Shown piece after piece: positions 35,014-44,984 of a DNA stretch of 64,000 nt (the stretch's first letter is position 1; each line of letters begins with the position of its first letter). This stretch comes from Rhabdophis nuchalis (lineage: Eukaryota > Chordata > Lepidosauria > Squamata > Natricidae): positions 43,658,105 to 43,722,104 of the forward strand of contig CM077643.1 of NCBI GenBank assembly GCA_039707465.1, in the 5' to 3' direction. Both the position numbers and the translations under genes were made by a program. The notes beneath the pieces were generated by a model that saw nothing but the letters and a program-made list of their open reading frames with translations, did no database searches and had not been told where the DNA came from.

Positions 35014-35557
35014 CAGTGGGGAAATCTAAATACCCCCCCTCTGGTTCTGTGGGCGTGACGGTGGGTGTGGGGGGGTCATGTGATTAGATGGGTGTGGCCA
35101 GCTTTTTTCAGTTTTTAATGCATTTTTTCCTACCTATTCACTTGAACCAGCAGGAAAAAAATGCTTTAAAAAAAAGGGGGGGGGGCATCAAAGCTGATCC
35201 ACGGGATTGTCAGAATCTCCCCCCCCCCCACTTTTTAAAGCATTTTTTTACTACTGGTTCTGGCGAGTGGGTAGTAAAATAATGCTTTAAAAAGTGAGAA
35301 GAAAGGTTCCGTGACACTTAGCTGTACTGTGCGATCGTAGGAACCCTCCCCCCCACTTTTTAAAGCATTTTTACTACCTATGCGCCAGAACCGGTAGTAA
35401 AAAAATGCCTTTAAAAGTGAAAAGAAATGGTTCCAATGATCGCATGGTACATCCGAGTGTCACGGAACCTTTCTTTTTAAAGGTTTTTTTTTACTACTGG
35501 TTCAGGTGAACCTTAGCATTTAGAGAACCGGTCAGAACCAGTAGCACTTCACCCCTG
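35014..35557. mobile_element. Non-autonomous hAT element, perfect target duplication
   Basis: The termini CAGTGGGGAAATC and CACTTCACCCCTG are flanked by CCTGTAAT at 35006-35013 and 35558-35565. The interior repeats an ACTTTTTAAAGCATTTTT-type motif in both orientations, with C/G homopolymers. Confidence 0.85.
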
Positions 35558-35702
35558 CCTGTAATGGTATGGGGAAATAGCCTTGGGGGACAAAGAGCTG
35601 CAGATTAGACTAGTCAAATAAGATGCTCTGAGTCTGTGGAAAGAATGGGGGCATGGCAAAAGTCTCAGAATGGATCCCCACTCAGTTTCATGGAGTGCAC
35701 AG

Positions 35703-36323
35703 GCGGGGTGGGTTCCTGCCAGTTCTAACCTCTTCTATATATCTACAAATCTACAGAGCCATTTAGAACTGGTTCCAGCTCCCTCCCCCTGCCCATCTGC
35801 CCATCATCAAGATGAAGAGTGAAAGGAGGAATTCTGGGAGTTGAAGTCCACAAGTCTTAAAGCTGTCAAGTTTGAACAACCCTGGGGGGGGGGTTCTAAA
35901 GGGTTAGGGGTGCAAGGGTCTTGTAACTTGACAGCTTTAAGACTTGTGTGCTTCAATGCCAGAGTTCCTGAGCCAACATGACTGGAAGAGGAATTCTTGG
36001 AATTGAAGTCCACAAGTCTTAAAGCTGTCAGGTTTGAACACCCCTGGGGTGTTTTTTTTCTAAAAGTTTAGGGGTGCAAGGGTCTTGTAACTTGACAGAT
36101 TAAGATTTGCGTGCTTCAAATGCCAGAATTTCTGAGCCAAGATTTTGGTTGCTAAGCAAGAGCGTTGTTAAGTGAGTTTCACTACATTTTACAAGTTGGC
36201 CACACCCACCCAGTCACATGACTTCCAAGCCACTTCCACCTGGTCACATGGCCAGCAAGCCACTCCCACAAAGCAGGCCACACCCACAGAAGAGGTTCTA
36301 AAAATTTTTGAAACACACCATTG
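35703..36323. mobile_element. hAT-like element containing tandem hairpins
   Basis: The inverted ends GGTGGGTTCCTGCCAGTTC and the complement of AACACACCATTG are flanked by GTGCACAG (35695-35702) and ATGCACAG (36324-36331). Inside, 35825-36140 holds two tandem units of about 165 bp, each with inverted arms around AGTCTTAAAGCTGTCA. Part of its right side (36165-36310) resembles sequence inside 40856-42080. Confidence 0.7.
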
Positions 36324-36331
36324 ATGCACAG

Positions 36332-38094
36332 GTAAGGGAAGGGGGAGATGTATTTTCAGTTTTGCAAGATTCTATCAATGTAGCCTTACAATAAATGTAG
36401 AGCTAGTATTTCAGGGTGCGTCTCTTCTCTGGACTATCTCATAAGGTTGACAATAATTTTGCAAGCCTGTAAGTACATCTCTTCACCCCTCCTTTGCAGT
36501 CCAAGAAATTAGGGAGGGTCCCTTTTGCTACATCCCATTCAGCTGCCATGATCTAATCTTTGCTTCTTCCTCTTGTCTTCCAAAGTTTTTCTCATGTATC
36601 ATTAGACATTATAGTATCCACCTCCTGGATTTTTGCCTCCATAGATTAACAAAGCTGTGCTGGCTGGGGAATTCTGGAAGTTGAAATCTATTCATCTTCA
36701 AGCTGCCAAGGTTGAGAAACACTGTTCTATTACGTATCTTCATCCCATGCGGTTTAGGGATATATATTTCAACAATTAAGCCTTAAACCTTCTTAAAAGT
36801 TAATTAGAAACCAGTGCAATTTTTACAAACTAAGTGTTGAAGGAATTAATTAAGAGCTTCAAGAAAACTAATTACTGCAGGACTCTCATCCCTGCCCTTT
36901 TAGAAATTTTCCACAAAAGAATGTGATCTCCTGTGATGCCTTTAAAACAAATATTTGTTTTATTGTAAATTATTATTGACCTTAGTCGGTGTTTGTATGT
37001 GAACATAAATAGAAGCCGTTTTCATCTGAGGCCTTTTTTAGTTGCCATTTACATTAGCACTAGAACTCCTTGGCAACATAATGTTGCTCTTTGAATTTAT
37101 GAGAAAGTGTCTTCTTTCAAAAGATCAAAGAGTCAAGAATTAAACACGTCACTCCTAAACAATCCAGAAAAAAATAACAAGTTTTCCTGTTGAAGCACCA
37201 GAGAGTAGGATGAGTGGATCTTAACATTCTTCTTCCCACACTTTGGATATGGTCATGTGATCTACTGAGCTTAAGCCATTATAGATTGTTCAGTAGTGAA
37301 TGGCTTATAAGTTTTGTTTGTTTAATGGTTAGGCAGAAAGGTAGGATAAAATGGGCAAATAAATAAAGCTCATTCTGACTTGCTGAATCAATCAATCACA
37401 GTAGTTGCTTGAAATTGACTTGACCAGGGAAATAGAGATTGTAATCCCTTTGAAAGAGATTTATGGCCCAACTCCTCTTAAAAAGTATTTTTGGTTCATT
37501 TTTCATGAACTTTCACTGTATTATGACCAGGTTTACATATTGTGCTAAGCCATTGCTCACTCAACCACAGTTAACGGAATATATCACAAGTGACTGTGGT
37601 TACACAGTATGCAAAGCCATTAATTATAATTTGCAAAATGCAATGGTTGGGTTCCTACAAACCAACAAGCCAAAGTGAAACAAACCACTGTCTACCTTGA
37701 CATGTTGTGTGAACCCAACATTGGCAACCTTCCCTTTAAAATAAATGAAACTATACACCTGTAGATTTTCTTGAATTATACACATTATTGAGAATTTTTC
37801 CACGTCTGGATTCCAAGACTTGGAATGGAAAATAGCATTGATTGCCCTGGTTGATTACTTATCCCACAGAATTGCCTGAGGAAATTATTTCAATTGGTTA
37901 TCCCCAATGATAACGTCTAGTATAGATCATAGTATCCTTTTGGGACATATGATTAGCATTTGGGGAATTTATCAGTGCTTTTGAATGTCGCTAATCCAAA
38001 AATCTGAAATAGGTGCTTCAGAGAATTGCTTGGTCATTGGCTTGTGAGTTTTCTCAGGGATCCATAAGGTTTCTGAACATTTTATCATCTACAC
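36332..38094. other. Mostly unrecognised intergenic sequence
   Basis: AT-rich. Only the half palindrome at 36642-36725 and a possible old repeat at 37520-37720 stand out. Confidence 0.45.
36642..36725. mobile_element. Half-copy of the palindromic MITE
   Basis: TGGCTGGGGAATTCTGGAAG and GCCAAGGTTGAGAAACACTG correspond to the right arm of the element family at 38095 and 53984. Confidence 0.65.
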
Positions 38095-38220
38095 CAGTGT
38101 TTTTCAGTCTTAGAAACTTTAAGATGCGCAGATTTAACTCCCAAAAGTTCCCAGCCAGCATGCTGAGGAGAAGACTTGAAGTGTACACTTCTTAAAAGTT
38201 GCCAAGGTTTAAAAACACTG
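38095..38220. mobile_element. Palindromic MITE
   Basis: CAGTGTTTTTCAGTC and GTTTAAAAACACTG are inverted, as are ACTTTAAGATG/CTTCTTAAAAGT and AACTCCCAAAAGTTCCCAGC around the centre AGCATGCT. Confidence 0.7.
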
Positions 38221-38549
38221 AACTTCATGCATTGATGATCCAACAATATAGATCACCTTGCACTAAAATGTGGGACAGGGAGATGGAAAGCACTTCCCTT
38301 AAAAAGTTGTGTTTTTATTTGTGGTCCTACTGCTATATTATACAGCCTGTAATCTGCAAGTCCTTTGTGAAAGTAAAAGATCATGGAACTTCCTGAAACA
38401 TTATCAATGAATTGGATCCTGCTTGACAGACAGGCATCAACTGTAATCTTCAAGAAGAAAAAATATTTGTATGGTCTGCCACCAAGAGACTTATCCATGG
38501 CACTGGTGAACTACTATTACAATGTGCAAATGTGTGAGTATACACTGTG

Positions 38550-38634
38550 TGTGTGTGTGAGAGAGAGAGTGTGTGTGTGTGTGTGTACACACACGTCAGA
38601 AGAAATAAGTAAGTAAGTATGTATGTATGTATAT
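38550..38634. repeat. (GT)n/(GA)n and (GTAT)n microsatellites
   Basis: GTGTGTGT with a GAGAGAGA centre, then AAGTAAGTATGTATGTATGT. Confidence 0.9.
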
Positions 38635-38869
38635 AAATAATTATTTCTCCTGACAGGCAGGAGGGAATCAAAGCATTCCAAGTTAATTATTTTAAATTAC
38701 TTAGTTATTAATCCCTTGATAAAGACTCCTGTCTTGTTTTCCTAGTTTTCTTTGCTCAATTTACTGATTATTTTTTATTTCATCATCTAAATTAATGTAA
38801 TTAAAATAATTTCTATTCCTCTCTTACTCCCTCGGGATATTATGATTTTGTGTGTGTGCATGCATGTGC

Positions 38870-39050
38870 CCTTGAATCAGTGATGGATCCTGGCAATTGC
38901 CTAGACAAGTCTCTGCAATTCAGAAGTGGTTTCCCAATGCCTCCTTCCTAGGGCTGGGAAAGTGGTTGGCCCAAAGTCACCCAGCTGACTAATCTCACAT
39001 CTCTTCTCACCTGATTACTTAACCACTCCACCAAACTGGCTCTGCCATTA
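38870..39050 (-). mobile_element. SINE, reverse orientation
   Basis: CAGAAGTGGTTTCCCAATGC, CCCAAAGTCACCCAGCTGAC and TTAACCACTCCACCAAACTG are the complement of the tRNA-like SINE seen at 47889-48180. Confidence 0.65.
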
Positions 39051-39109
39051 TACCAGTACATATTCAAAATCACAGCCAAGAATAAATAATAAAATTATTT
39101 AATGCAATG

Positions 39110-39340
39110 GTTAAGAGTGCAGTACTGCAGGTTACTTCAGCTGACTGCTAACTGCAGTTCGGCAGTTCAAATCTCACCGGCTCAAGGTTAACTCAGCCTT
39201 CCATCCTTCCAGGGTGGGTAAAATGTGGACCCAGATTGTTGGGGGAAATACACTGACTCTGTAAACCACTTACAGAGGGCTGTAAAGCACTGTGAAGTGC
39301 CATATAAGTCTAAAGTTCTATTGCTATTGCTAAAATACAG
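39110..39340 (+). mobile_element. tRNA-like SINE, nearly complete
   Basis: GCAGTACTGCAGGTTACTTC, B-box-like GGCAGTTCAAATCTCACC, GTAAAATGTGGACCCAGATT, ending CTATTGCTATTGCT. It is directly followed by the MITE at 39338. Confidence 0.8.
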
Positions 39341-39916
39341 GTAGACCTCAACTTACAAACAGAATTGAGACAAAAATTTCTGTTGCAAAAAGTGATCACA
39401 TGACCTTGGGGCACAACAATGGCCATAAGTATCAACCAATAGCCAAGAATCTAAATTTCAATCACATGACCATGGGGATGCTACAAAAATTGTAACTGTG
39501 AAAAATGGTCATACCTGTGGGGAGTTGCTGTGGTTACGGCCCAGTATAGCTGTACTGGTAGTGGCCTGGAGAGCTGAGAGCATACCGGTACGGTGGCTCA
39601 TTTAGCCCACTTGCCTGCCTGCGCTCTATAGCTGTATTTATGCCAAAAGGCACACTGCGCATGTGTGCATAGTGTGCAGTGCCTGCGTGAGCCCCAACAA
39701 GCAGCTGGTTGTTGCAGGGGTGGTGTATTGTGCATGCGTGCACAGCGCACATCAGGCGTCTGCACAGTGCACATCAGGCACGTGCACAAACAATGCGATC
39801 AGCGTACAGGTAGCGACAGTAAGAGCAACCCACCACTGGATCATATGTCATTTTTTCAGTGTCATTGTAACTTTGAATGGTCACTTCATGAACTGTTGTA
39901 AGCTGAGGACTACCTG
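39338..39916 (+). mobile_element. TA-flanked MITE (CAGGTAGxCCTC ends), interrupted
   Basis: The ends CAGGTAGACCTCAACTTAC and TGAGGACTACCTG are inverted and flanked by TA on both sides, which suggests a Tc1/mariner-type integration. The interior shows the family's GTGATCACATGACC and CATGACCATGGGGATGC. It is interrupted at 39515-39838 by another element. Confidence 0.8.
39515..39838. mobile_element. hAT-like element nested in the MITE
   Basis: The inverted ends CTGTGGGGAGTTGCTG and CAACCCACCACTG are flanked by GGTCATAC (39507-39514) and GATCATAT (39839-39846), 6 of 8 matching. The interior is rich in TGCACA/GTGCGC-like short repeats. Confidence 0.7.
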
Positions 39917-40205
39917 TACACAGCACACAGAATATCTGGGCAGGTTCACAAGCTTCATTAAAAAGAAATGTTTCAATCACTTCCCTAAAAAAAGCAGTGA
40001 AGGAACTGTGCATCTTTCAGGAGAAAAAAGGGCCTTCCTGTGCATTGTAACTGCAAGGTAATCTGAAGGGACAGCAAGAATTTATTGATAGAAAATCTTA
40101 ATTCTCATAGTGATAAAGACAATTAGTTCTGCCCAATCACACCTTAAGTAAGTTAGGATCAATCTGTTTAAGATCTTGCTGGATAGAACCAGCATTTAAA
40201 TTGTG

Positions 40206-40231
40206 CCTCCCTCCCTCCCTCCCTCCCTCCA
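40206..40231. repeat. (CCCT)n microsatellite
   Basis: CTCCCTCCCTCCCTCC run. Confidence 0.9.
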
Positions 40232-40412
40232 AAATATAATGGCGGCCAGAGCCATTTGTATAAAAGAGAGACCAACATAAATTCTGTCTATCATCTTCAC
40301 AAGGTATTTGCCTAATAATAGCATTTACAACCAAGTTTCTGAATTTGAAGTGTAGCCCTAATTAGAAAACATGAAAAGAATCAACAAGAGGGAACTACAG
40401 ACACCATTAAAC

Positions 40413-40688
40413 CAGTGGTGGGATTCCAAATCTTTTCCTCAAGATTTGAGGAACTCAAATCCAAGGCCGCTCTTGGTATCAGCACTGAGGAGTGCTAGTC
40501 AGCTGTTTTTTACCTCAGCTGAGGCACAGCAATCTGCCGTGTGAATCAGTTGAGCTAAAAAACAAGGGCCAGGGAATGACAGGGGCAGGAGTGCAGGGCC
40601 AGCCATAGTTGGTATTTGCCAGTTCTCCAAATTATTCAAAATTTCCACTTCGCCTGAACCGGTCCGAACTGGCTGAATACCACATCTG
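40413..40688. mobile_element. hAT-like element with CAGTGGTGGGATTC end
   Basis: It begins CAGTGGTGGGATTCC and ends GAATACCACATCTG. The flanks CATTAAAC and CTCTAAAC share 6 of 8 bases. The interior has GAACCGGTCCGAACTGG near the right end. Confidence 0.6.
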
Positions 40689-40855
40689 CTCTAAACCAAT
40701 GCTATGCCCTTTGGGATTGGCTATGGACCAGGTTGATTTTAGAAATATAATTTGTCACTGGAAACTGTATTGACTGGTTACTGATTTTTCTCCATCTTAT
40801 TGGAATACAAAGAAAAGCTGGCATTTCCCCTTGTGACTCTGCAGATCTTCTAGGC

Positions 40856-41824
40856 CAGTGGTCAGCAAACTGCGGCTCGTGAGCCGCATGCGGCTCTTTG
40901 GCCCCTCGAGTGCGGCTCTTCCTCCACCCTCGCCGAGGGTGGGACTCCTGGGACCCGCCGGAGCAACCCTCCCTACAGGCGGCATGCCGGCCACTCATCT
41001 ACTTCCAGGAGGTGCGGAGGCTCCGCGGGCGATTGGAGGGAACCGGCATCCAGAGGATCGCCGTTCTTTCCCCACCCCACATCGAGCCCTGGAACTAGCG
41101 CGGGCAGGTGAGCCCAGCTCCTTCCAGGGTGATTAGAGGGAATCGGTGTCAGGAGGGTCGCCGTTCCTTCCCCACCCCACATCGAGCCCTGAAAGTACCC
41201 TGAGCGGGCGGGCAAGCGAACGCGGCGGGCGGGCGGGCGGGCCCAGCTAAGGCGAGCCAGTGAGTAACCGCGGCGGGCTGAGCTGAGGAGGCTCCGCGGG
41301 GGGGGGGCAGACAGACAGACAGAGAGAGGCACAGACCCAGAGAGAGACAAGGAGGGAGGGGGAAATCAGAGAGTGACAGACACACACACAGAGACAGGGA
41401 GAGACAAAGAGAGGGAGGGAGGGAGGGAGAGAAAGATAGAGACACAGAATGAGTGATTAAGTGCTTGAATGCGACATAGACAGACACACACACACAGAGT
41501 GACAGAGATGGGCAGACGAAGCGGATAGAGAGAGAGAGAAAGAGAGAGAAAGAGGGAAAGAAAGAGAGAAAGAGAAAGAGAGAGAGAAAGAGACAGAGAG
41601 AGAGAAAGACAGAAAGAAAGAGAAAGAGAGAGAAAGAGGGAAACAGAAAGAGAGAGAGAAAGAGAGAGGGAGGGAGACAGAGAAAGAAAGAGAGAAAGAG
41701 AAAGAGGGAAAGAAAGAAAGAAAGAGAAAGAGAGAGAGAGAGAGACAGAGAGACAGAAAGAGAGAGAGAAAGAGAGAAATGGAGAAAGAGAAAGAGAGGA
41801 AGAAAGAAAGAGAAAGAAAGAAAG

Positions 41825-41867
<43 letters not shown>

Positions 41868-42080
41868 ACTTATGACCACAATTGAGCCTAAAAGTTTGGT
41901 TGCTAACCAAGACCATTGTTAAGTGAGTTTCACATTTTCCAAGTTGGCCACGCCCACCCAGTCACATGACTGCTGAGCCACTCCCACAAACCAGGCCACA
42001 CCTTCCGGCTCTCAAAAGAAATTTCAATCGTGGTATTGTTGATATTAGGCTCTGTTGACTAATGAGTTTGCCCACCACTG
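40856..42080. mobile_element. Long non-autonomous hAT with internal GA microsatellite
   Basis: The ends CAGTGGTCAGCAAACTGCGG and GAGTTTGCCCACCACTG are flanked by a perfect TTCTAGGC duplication at 40848-40855 and 42081-42088. The GC-rich left part contains GCGGCTCTTTGGCCCC. The centre is a GA-rich microsatellite of about 560 bp. No transposase frame is present. Confidence 0.85.
41309..41868. repeat. (GA)n/(GAAA)n microsatellite
   Basis: Long purine-rich tract of AGAC, GAGA and GAAAGAAA units inside the hAT element. Long open frames of Ser/Phe/Leu on the opposite strand are repeat artefacts. Confidence 0.95.
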
Positions 42081-42324
42081 TTCTAGGCAAAACTCTTGTC
42101 CAGTTTCTGAGATAAAAAAGCTAGTTCTTTCTTATCCCATTTCCTGTGGATATTTCGTTTCCTATTCCTGGAGTTCAACTGCTTCAATGTATGTTGTTTA
42201 GACCTCATCTTCCCAATGCCACAATCCCAAAGCTGCCAGTTGCATTTAACCTTTGTAAATTCAAAGGGATTTTTCAATAGAACAAAGGAATAGTGACAAC
42301 GGGAAGCATTTGGAAAAAAATCAG

Positions 42325-43130
42325 TGCTTTTGTTTATTTGTTTATTTTGATATTAGTCAGAGTTTGCATTGCCTCAGTGATTCTGAGGGATTTACAAGAA
42401 GGCACGAGAACTATTAAACAATAACAACATACAGCAATAAAGGAAGACCAATAATGGCAAAATCAAGCCACAGCAAACACACACCTCTTCCTTGACAGGG
42501 GCTACACCCATTCCTAGCCAAAGAGCAAGGACCCTTGAGGCCTTTCAGAAATGCTTAGTAGGGGGAGAATCAACTAAGATCTCAGGTGGGAGCAATCTCG
42601 TTTCAGAAGGTAGCTGTTATGACAGAGAGGGTACATTTCAGGGCCCAAATAGATGGTATGGTCAAATGAATCCAGAGCACACCAACTCTGCCAGATCAAA
42701 GCAGCCAAGGAGATAGAGATAGGCAGGCCATATGACATGTAAGACTTTATAGATAGAAGCCAAGCACTTGAGTTGCATCTGGAAGGAAACTGCCCAGCCC
42801 TTGCAATCTGGACCAGTTAAAGCTTCTGGGTGATCTTCAAGGAAAGCCCCATATAGAATGCATTGCAAGTCAAGTTTGAGGTGACCGGGACACAAGTGAC
42901 TATCTGAAGGGCCTCCTGATCTAGGGAGAGGGGCAACTGGGCAACTGGTGCACCAGATAAAATTGTAAAAAGGTCTTCCAGGTCACAGTTACCACCTGCT
43001 CATCAAGCAAGAGCTATGAATCCAGGAAGAACTCCAGATTGTACAGTGCTGTTGAATAAGGAACTACCATTTTATCACATTCTTTTATATCTGTCAGCCC
43101 TTTGAAAATCAGGAAAACTCTGAAAAGCTG
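42325..43130 (-). mobile_element. Old diverged L2-like LINE
   Basis: The complement shows the family's C-terminal region in decayed form (the counterpart of [11 protein letters not shown] near 42845-42875) and an AT-rich 3' end near 42325-42420. No open frame survives. Confidence 0.6.
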
Positions 43131-43387
43131 AACCTAGTCAGTATTTTATCTTCATGCAGGAGACAAATGGAGATCAGCTGATTAAGAGGGCTGTTGTGGA
43201 CTCTTTCTCCCTATTCTGATGGGTAGTCATCTTCAACCTTTACAAAATAAGCTAGAGGCCACAAAATCCCAAGACTCTCGCAGTCATAAAGAGGCTCTGA
43301 ATTTAGAACAGAATGAACAGAACAGAGTTGGAAGGGACCTTGTTTGTTATCTAGTCCACCCCACCGCCGAAGCAGGAGACCCTACAC

Positions 43388-43499
43388 CAGGGGTGTCAAC
43401 CTGGCAGGCCACTGGCCAGATGTGTCATGCACAGTCCATGCTCACCCCAGATCTGCGAAACATCATGTGATAGCAATGCGATGCTGTTATTTTTAAACC
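43388..43499. mobile_element. Short hAT-like insertion in CR1
   Basis: It begins CAGGGGTGTCAACC and interrupts the CR1 sequence CCTACAC/CATTTC. The flanks CCCTACAC (43380-43387) and CATTACAC (43500-43507) match at 6 of 8 positions. The right terminus is eroded. Confidence 0.6.
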
Positions 43500-44405
43500 C
43501 ATTACACCATTTCTGAAAAATGGTAGTCCAATCTCTTCTTGAAAAGCTTCCAGTGATGAAGCTCCCACTACTTCTGGAGGCAAGCTGTTCCACTGGTTGA
43601 TCATTCTTGCTGTCAGAAAATTTTTCCTTATTTCTAGGTTGAATCTCTCCTTGAACAGTTTCCATCCATTATTCCTTGTCTGGCCTTCAGGTGCCTTGGA
43701 AAATAGCTTGACCCCTTCCTCTCAGTGGAAGCCCTTCAAATATTGGAACACTGTTATCACGTCTCCCCTGATCCTTCTTTCCACTAGACTAGCTATACCC
43801 AGTTCCTGCAACCGTTCTTCATGTGTTTTAGCCTCCAGTCCCTAATCATCTTGGTTGTTCTTCTCTGCACTGTTTCTAGAGTCTCAAAATCTTTTTTATG
43901 ATGTGGTGACCTTAACTGGATGCAGTACTCTAGGTGTGGTTTTACAAAGACTTTATAGAGTGGTATTAGTACCTCAAGTGATCTTGATTGAATCCCTCTG
44001 AGTTTTTTGGCTGCCACGGCATTGTTAGCTCATATTTAATTGGTTGACTCCAAGATCCCTCTTACAGTCACTGCTATTAAGCCTGGTTTCTCCCAATCCA
44101 TATGTGTCATTTTGTTTATTTCTTGCCTAAGTGTAAGACTTTACTTTTCTCTACATTGAATTTCCTTTTGTTAGTTAGGGCTCAATGTTCAAGCCTGTCA
44201 AGATCCATCTGGATCTTCAGCCTATCTTCTAAGGTGTTGGGTCTTCCTGCCAGCTTAATATCATCTTCAAATTTGGGTAAGTTCCCCTTCTGTTCCCTCA
44301 TCTAAGTCTATCAAGTAATATTTTATGAAGATATTGAAAAGTACTGGGACTAAGATGGAACCTTGTGGTACCCCATTGCTTACTTCCCTCCATGTAGACT
44401 TAGAC

Positions 44406-44638
44406 CAAGGGTCAGCGACCTACGGCTCTGGAGCCGTAGGTAGCTCTTTCATCCCTCTGCTGCGGCTCCCTGTTGGTTCCACAATTGATAGGGCAGGTAG
44501 AGGGAAAAGTATGCCACGCTAGGAGGAGACTTTATGATGGGGGAACTGGACTTCTGGTCAGCTCCAGAATTGAATGGGGGACCCTTTCCATTTAGGACCT
44601 TTGTGGCTCTTTGAGTGTTTTAAGGTTGCTGACCCCTG
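44406..44638. mobile_element. Non-autonomous hAT element in CR1
   Basis: The termini CAAGGGTCAGCGACC and GGTTGCTGACCCCTG are inverted. A perfect 8-bp target duplication ACTTAGAC lies at 44398-44405 and 44639-44646. It has no coding capacity. Confidence 0.9.
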
Positions 44639-44984
44639 ACTTAGACCCAATAAGGACTACTCAGTGATTCCTTTATTTGGAGCTTTTCTTTCAATGGGGA
44701 CCCTTGAGATCTTAGTCTGAAGGAACCTTCCTTAACACTCCAGGATTTTGAACATGGGTGCATCCCAGTTGTAATTCCTTTTTCATCTCTGCCTGTACAG
44801 ATCCTATTTCTGCCTGTAATTTATATCTGCAAAGCCAGGAATACTGTCCTGGAAGCAAAACTTCTTAAGGACAATCCAGGCACTGAAATAAACGTGCAAG
44901 ATTCTCAGCTACTGACAGCCAGGCTTATTCTTCCGTTTTCTCCAGCTCTGACTGCCCTCTTTCGCTGCGTTGCATCCTAATAGT

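Larger units (their letters stand above)
43316..44690 (-). mobile_element. CR1 LINE, minus strand, with two DNA-element insertions
   Basis: The complement reads the CR1 reverse transcriptase C-terminus; for example, 43793-44017 gives LYKVFVKPHLEYCIQ and LETVQRRTTKMI. The 3' end is at 43316 (GTTGGAAGGGACCTT on the plus strand). Frames are broken throughout. Two short hAT-type elements interrupt it at 43388-43499 and 44406-44638. Confidence 0.85.

Noticed and set aside
37520..37720. Possible repeat shared with 4050-4215
   Set aside because: Similarity is limited to short words (GTGTGAACCCA, GCTAAGCCAT-like); too weak to define an element by eye.
41149..41916. 255-codon minus-strand Ser/Leu/Phe-rich frame
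   Set aside because: It is the complement of the GA microsatellite; no signal other than the repeat.
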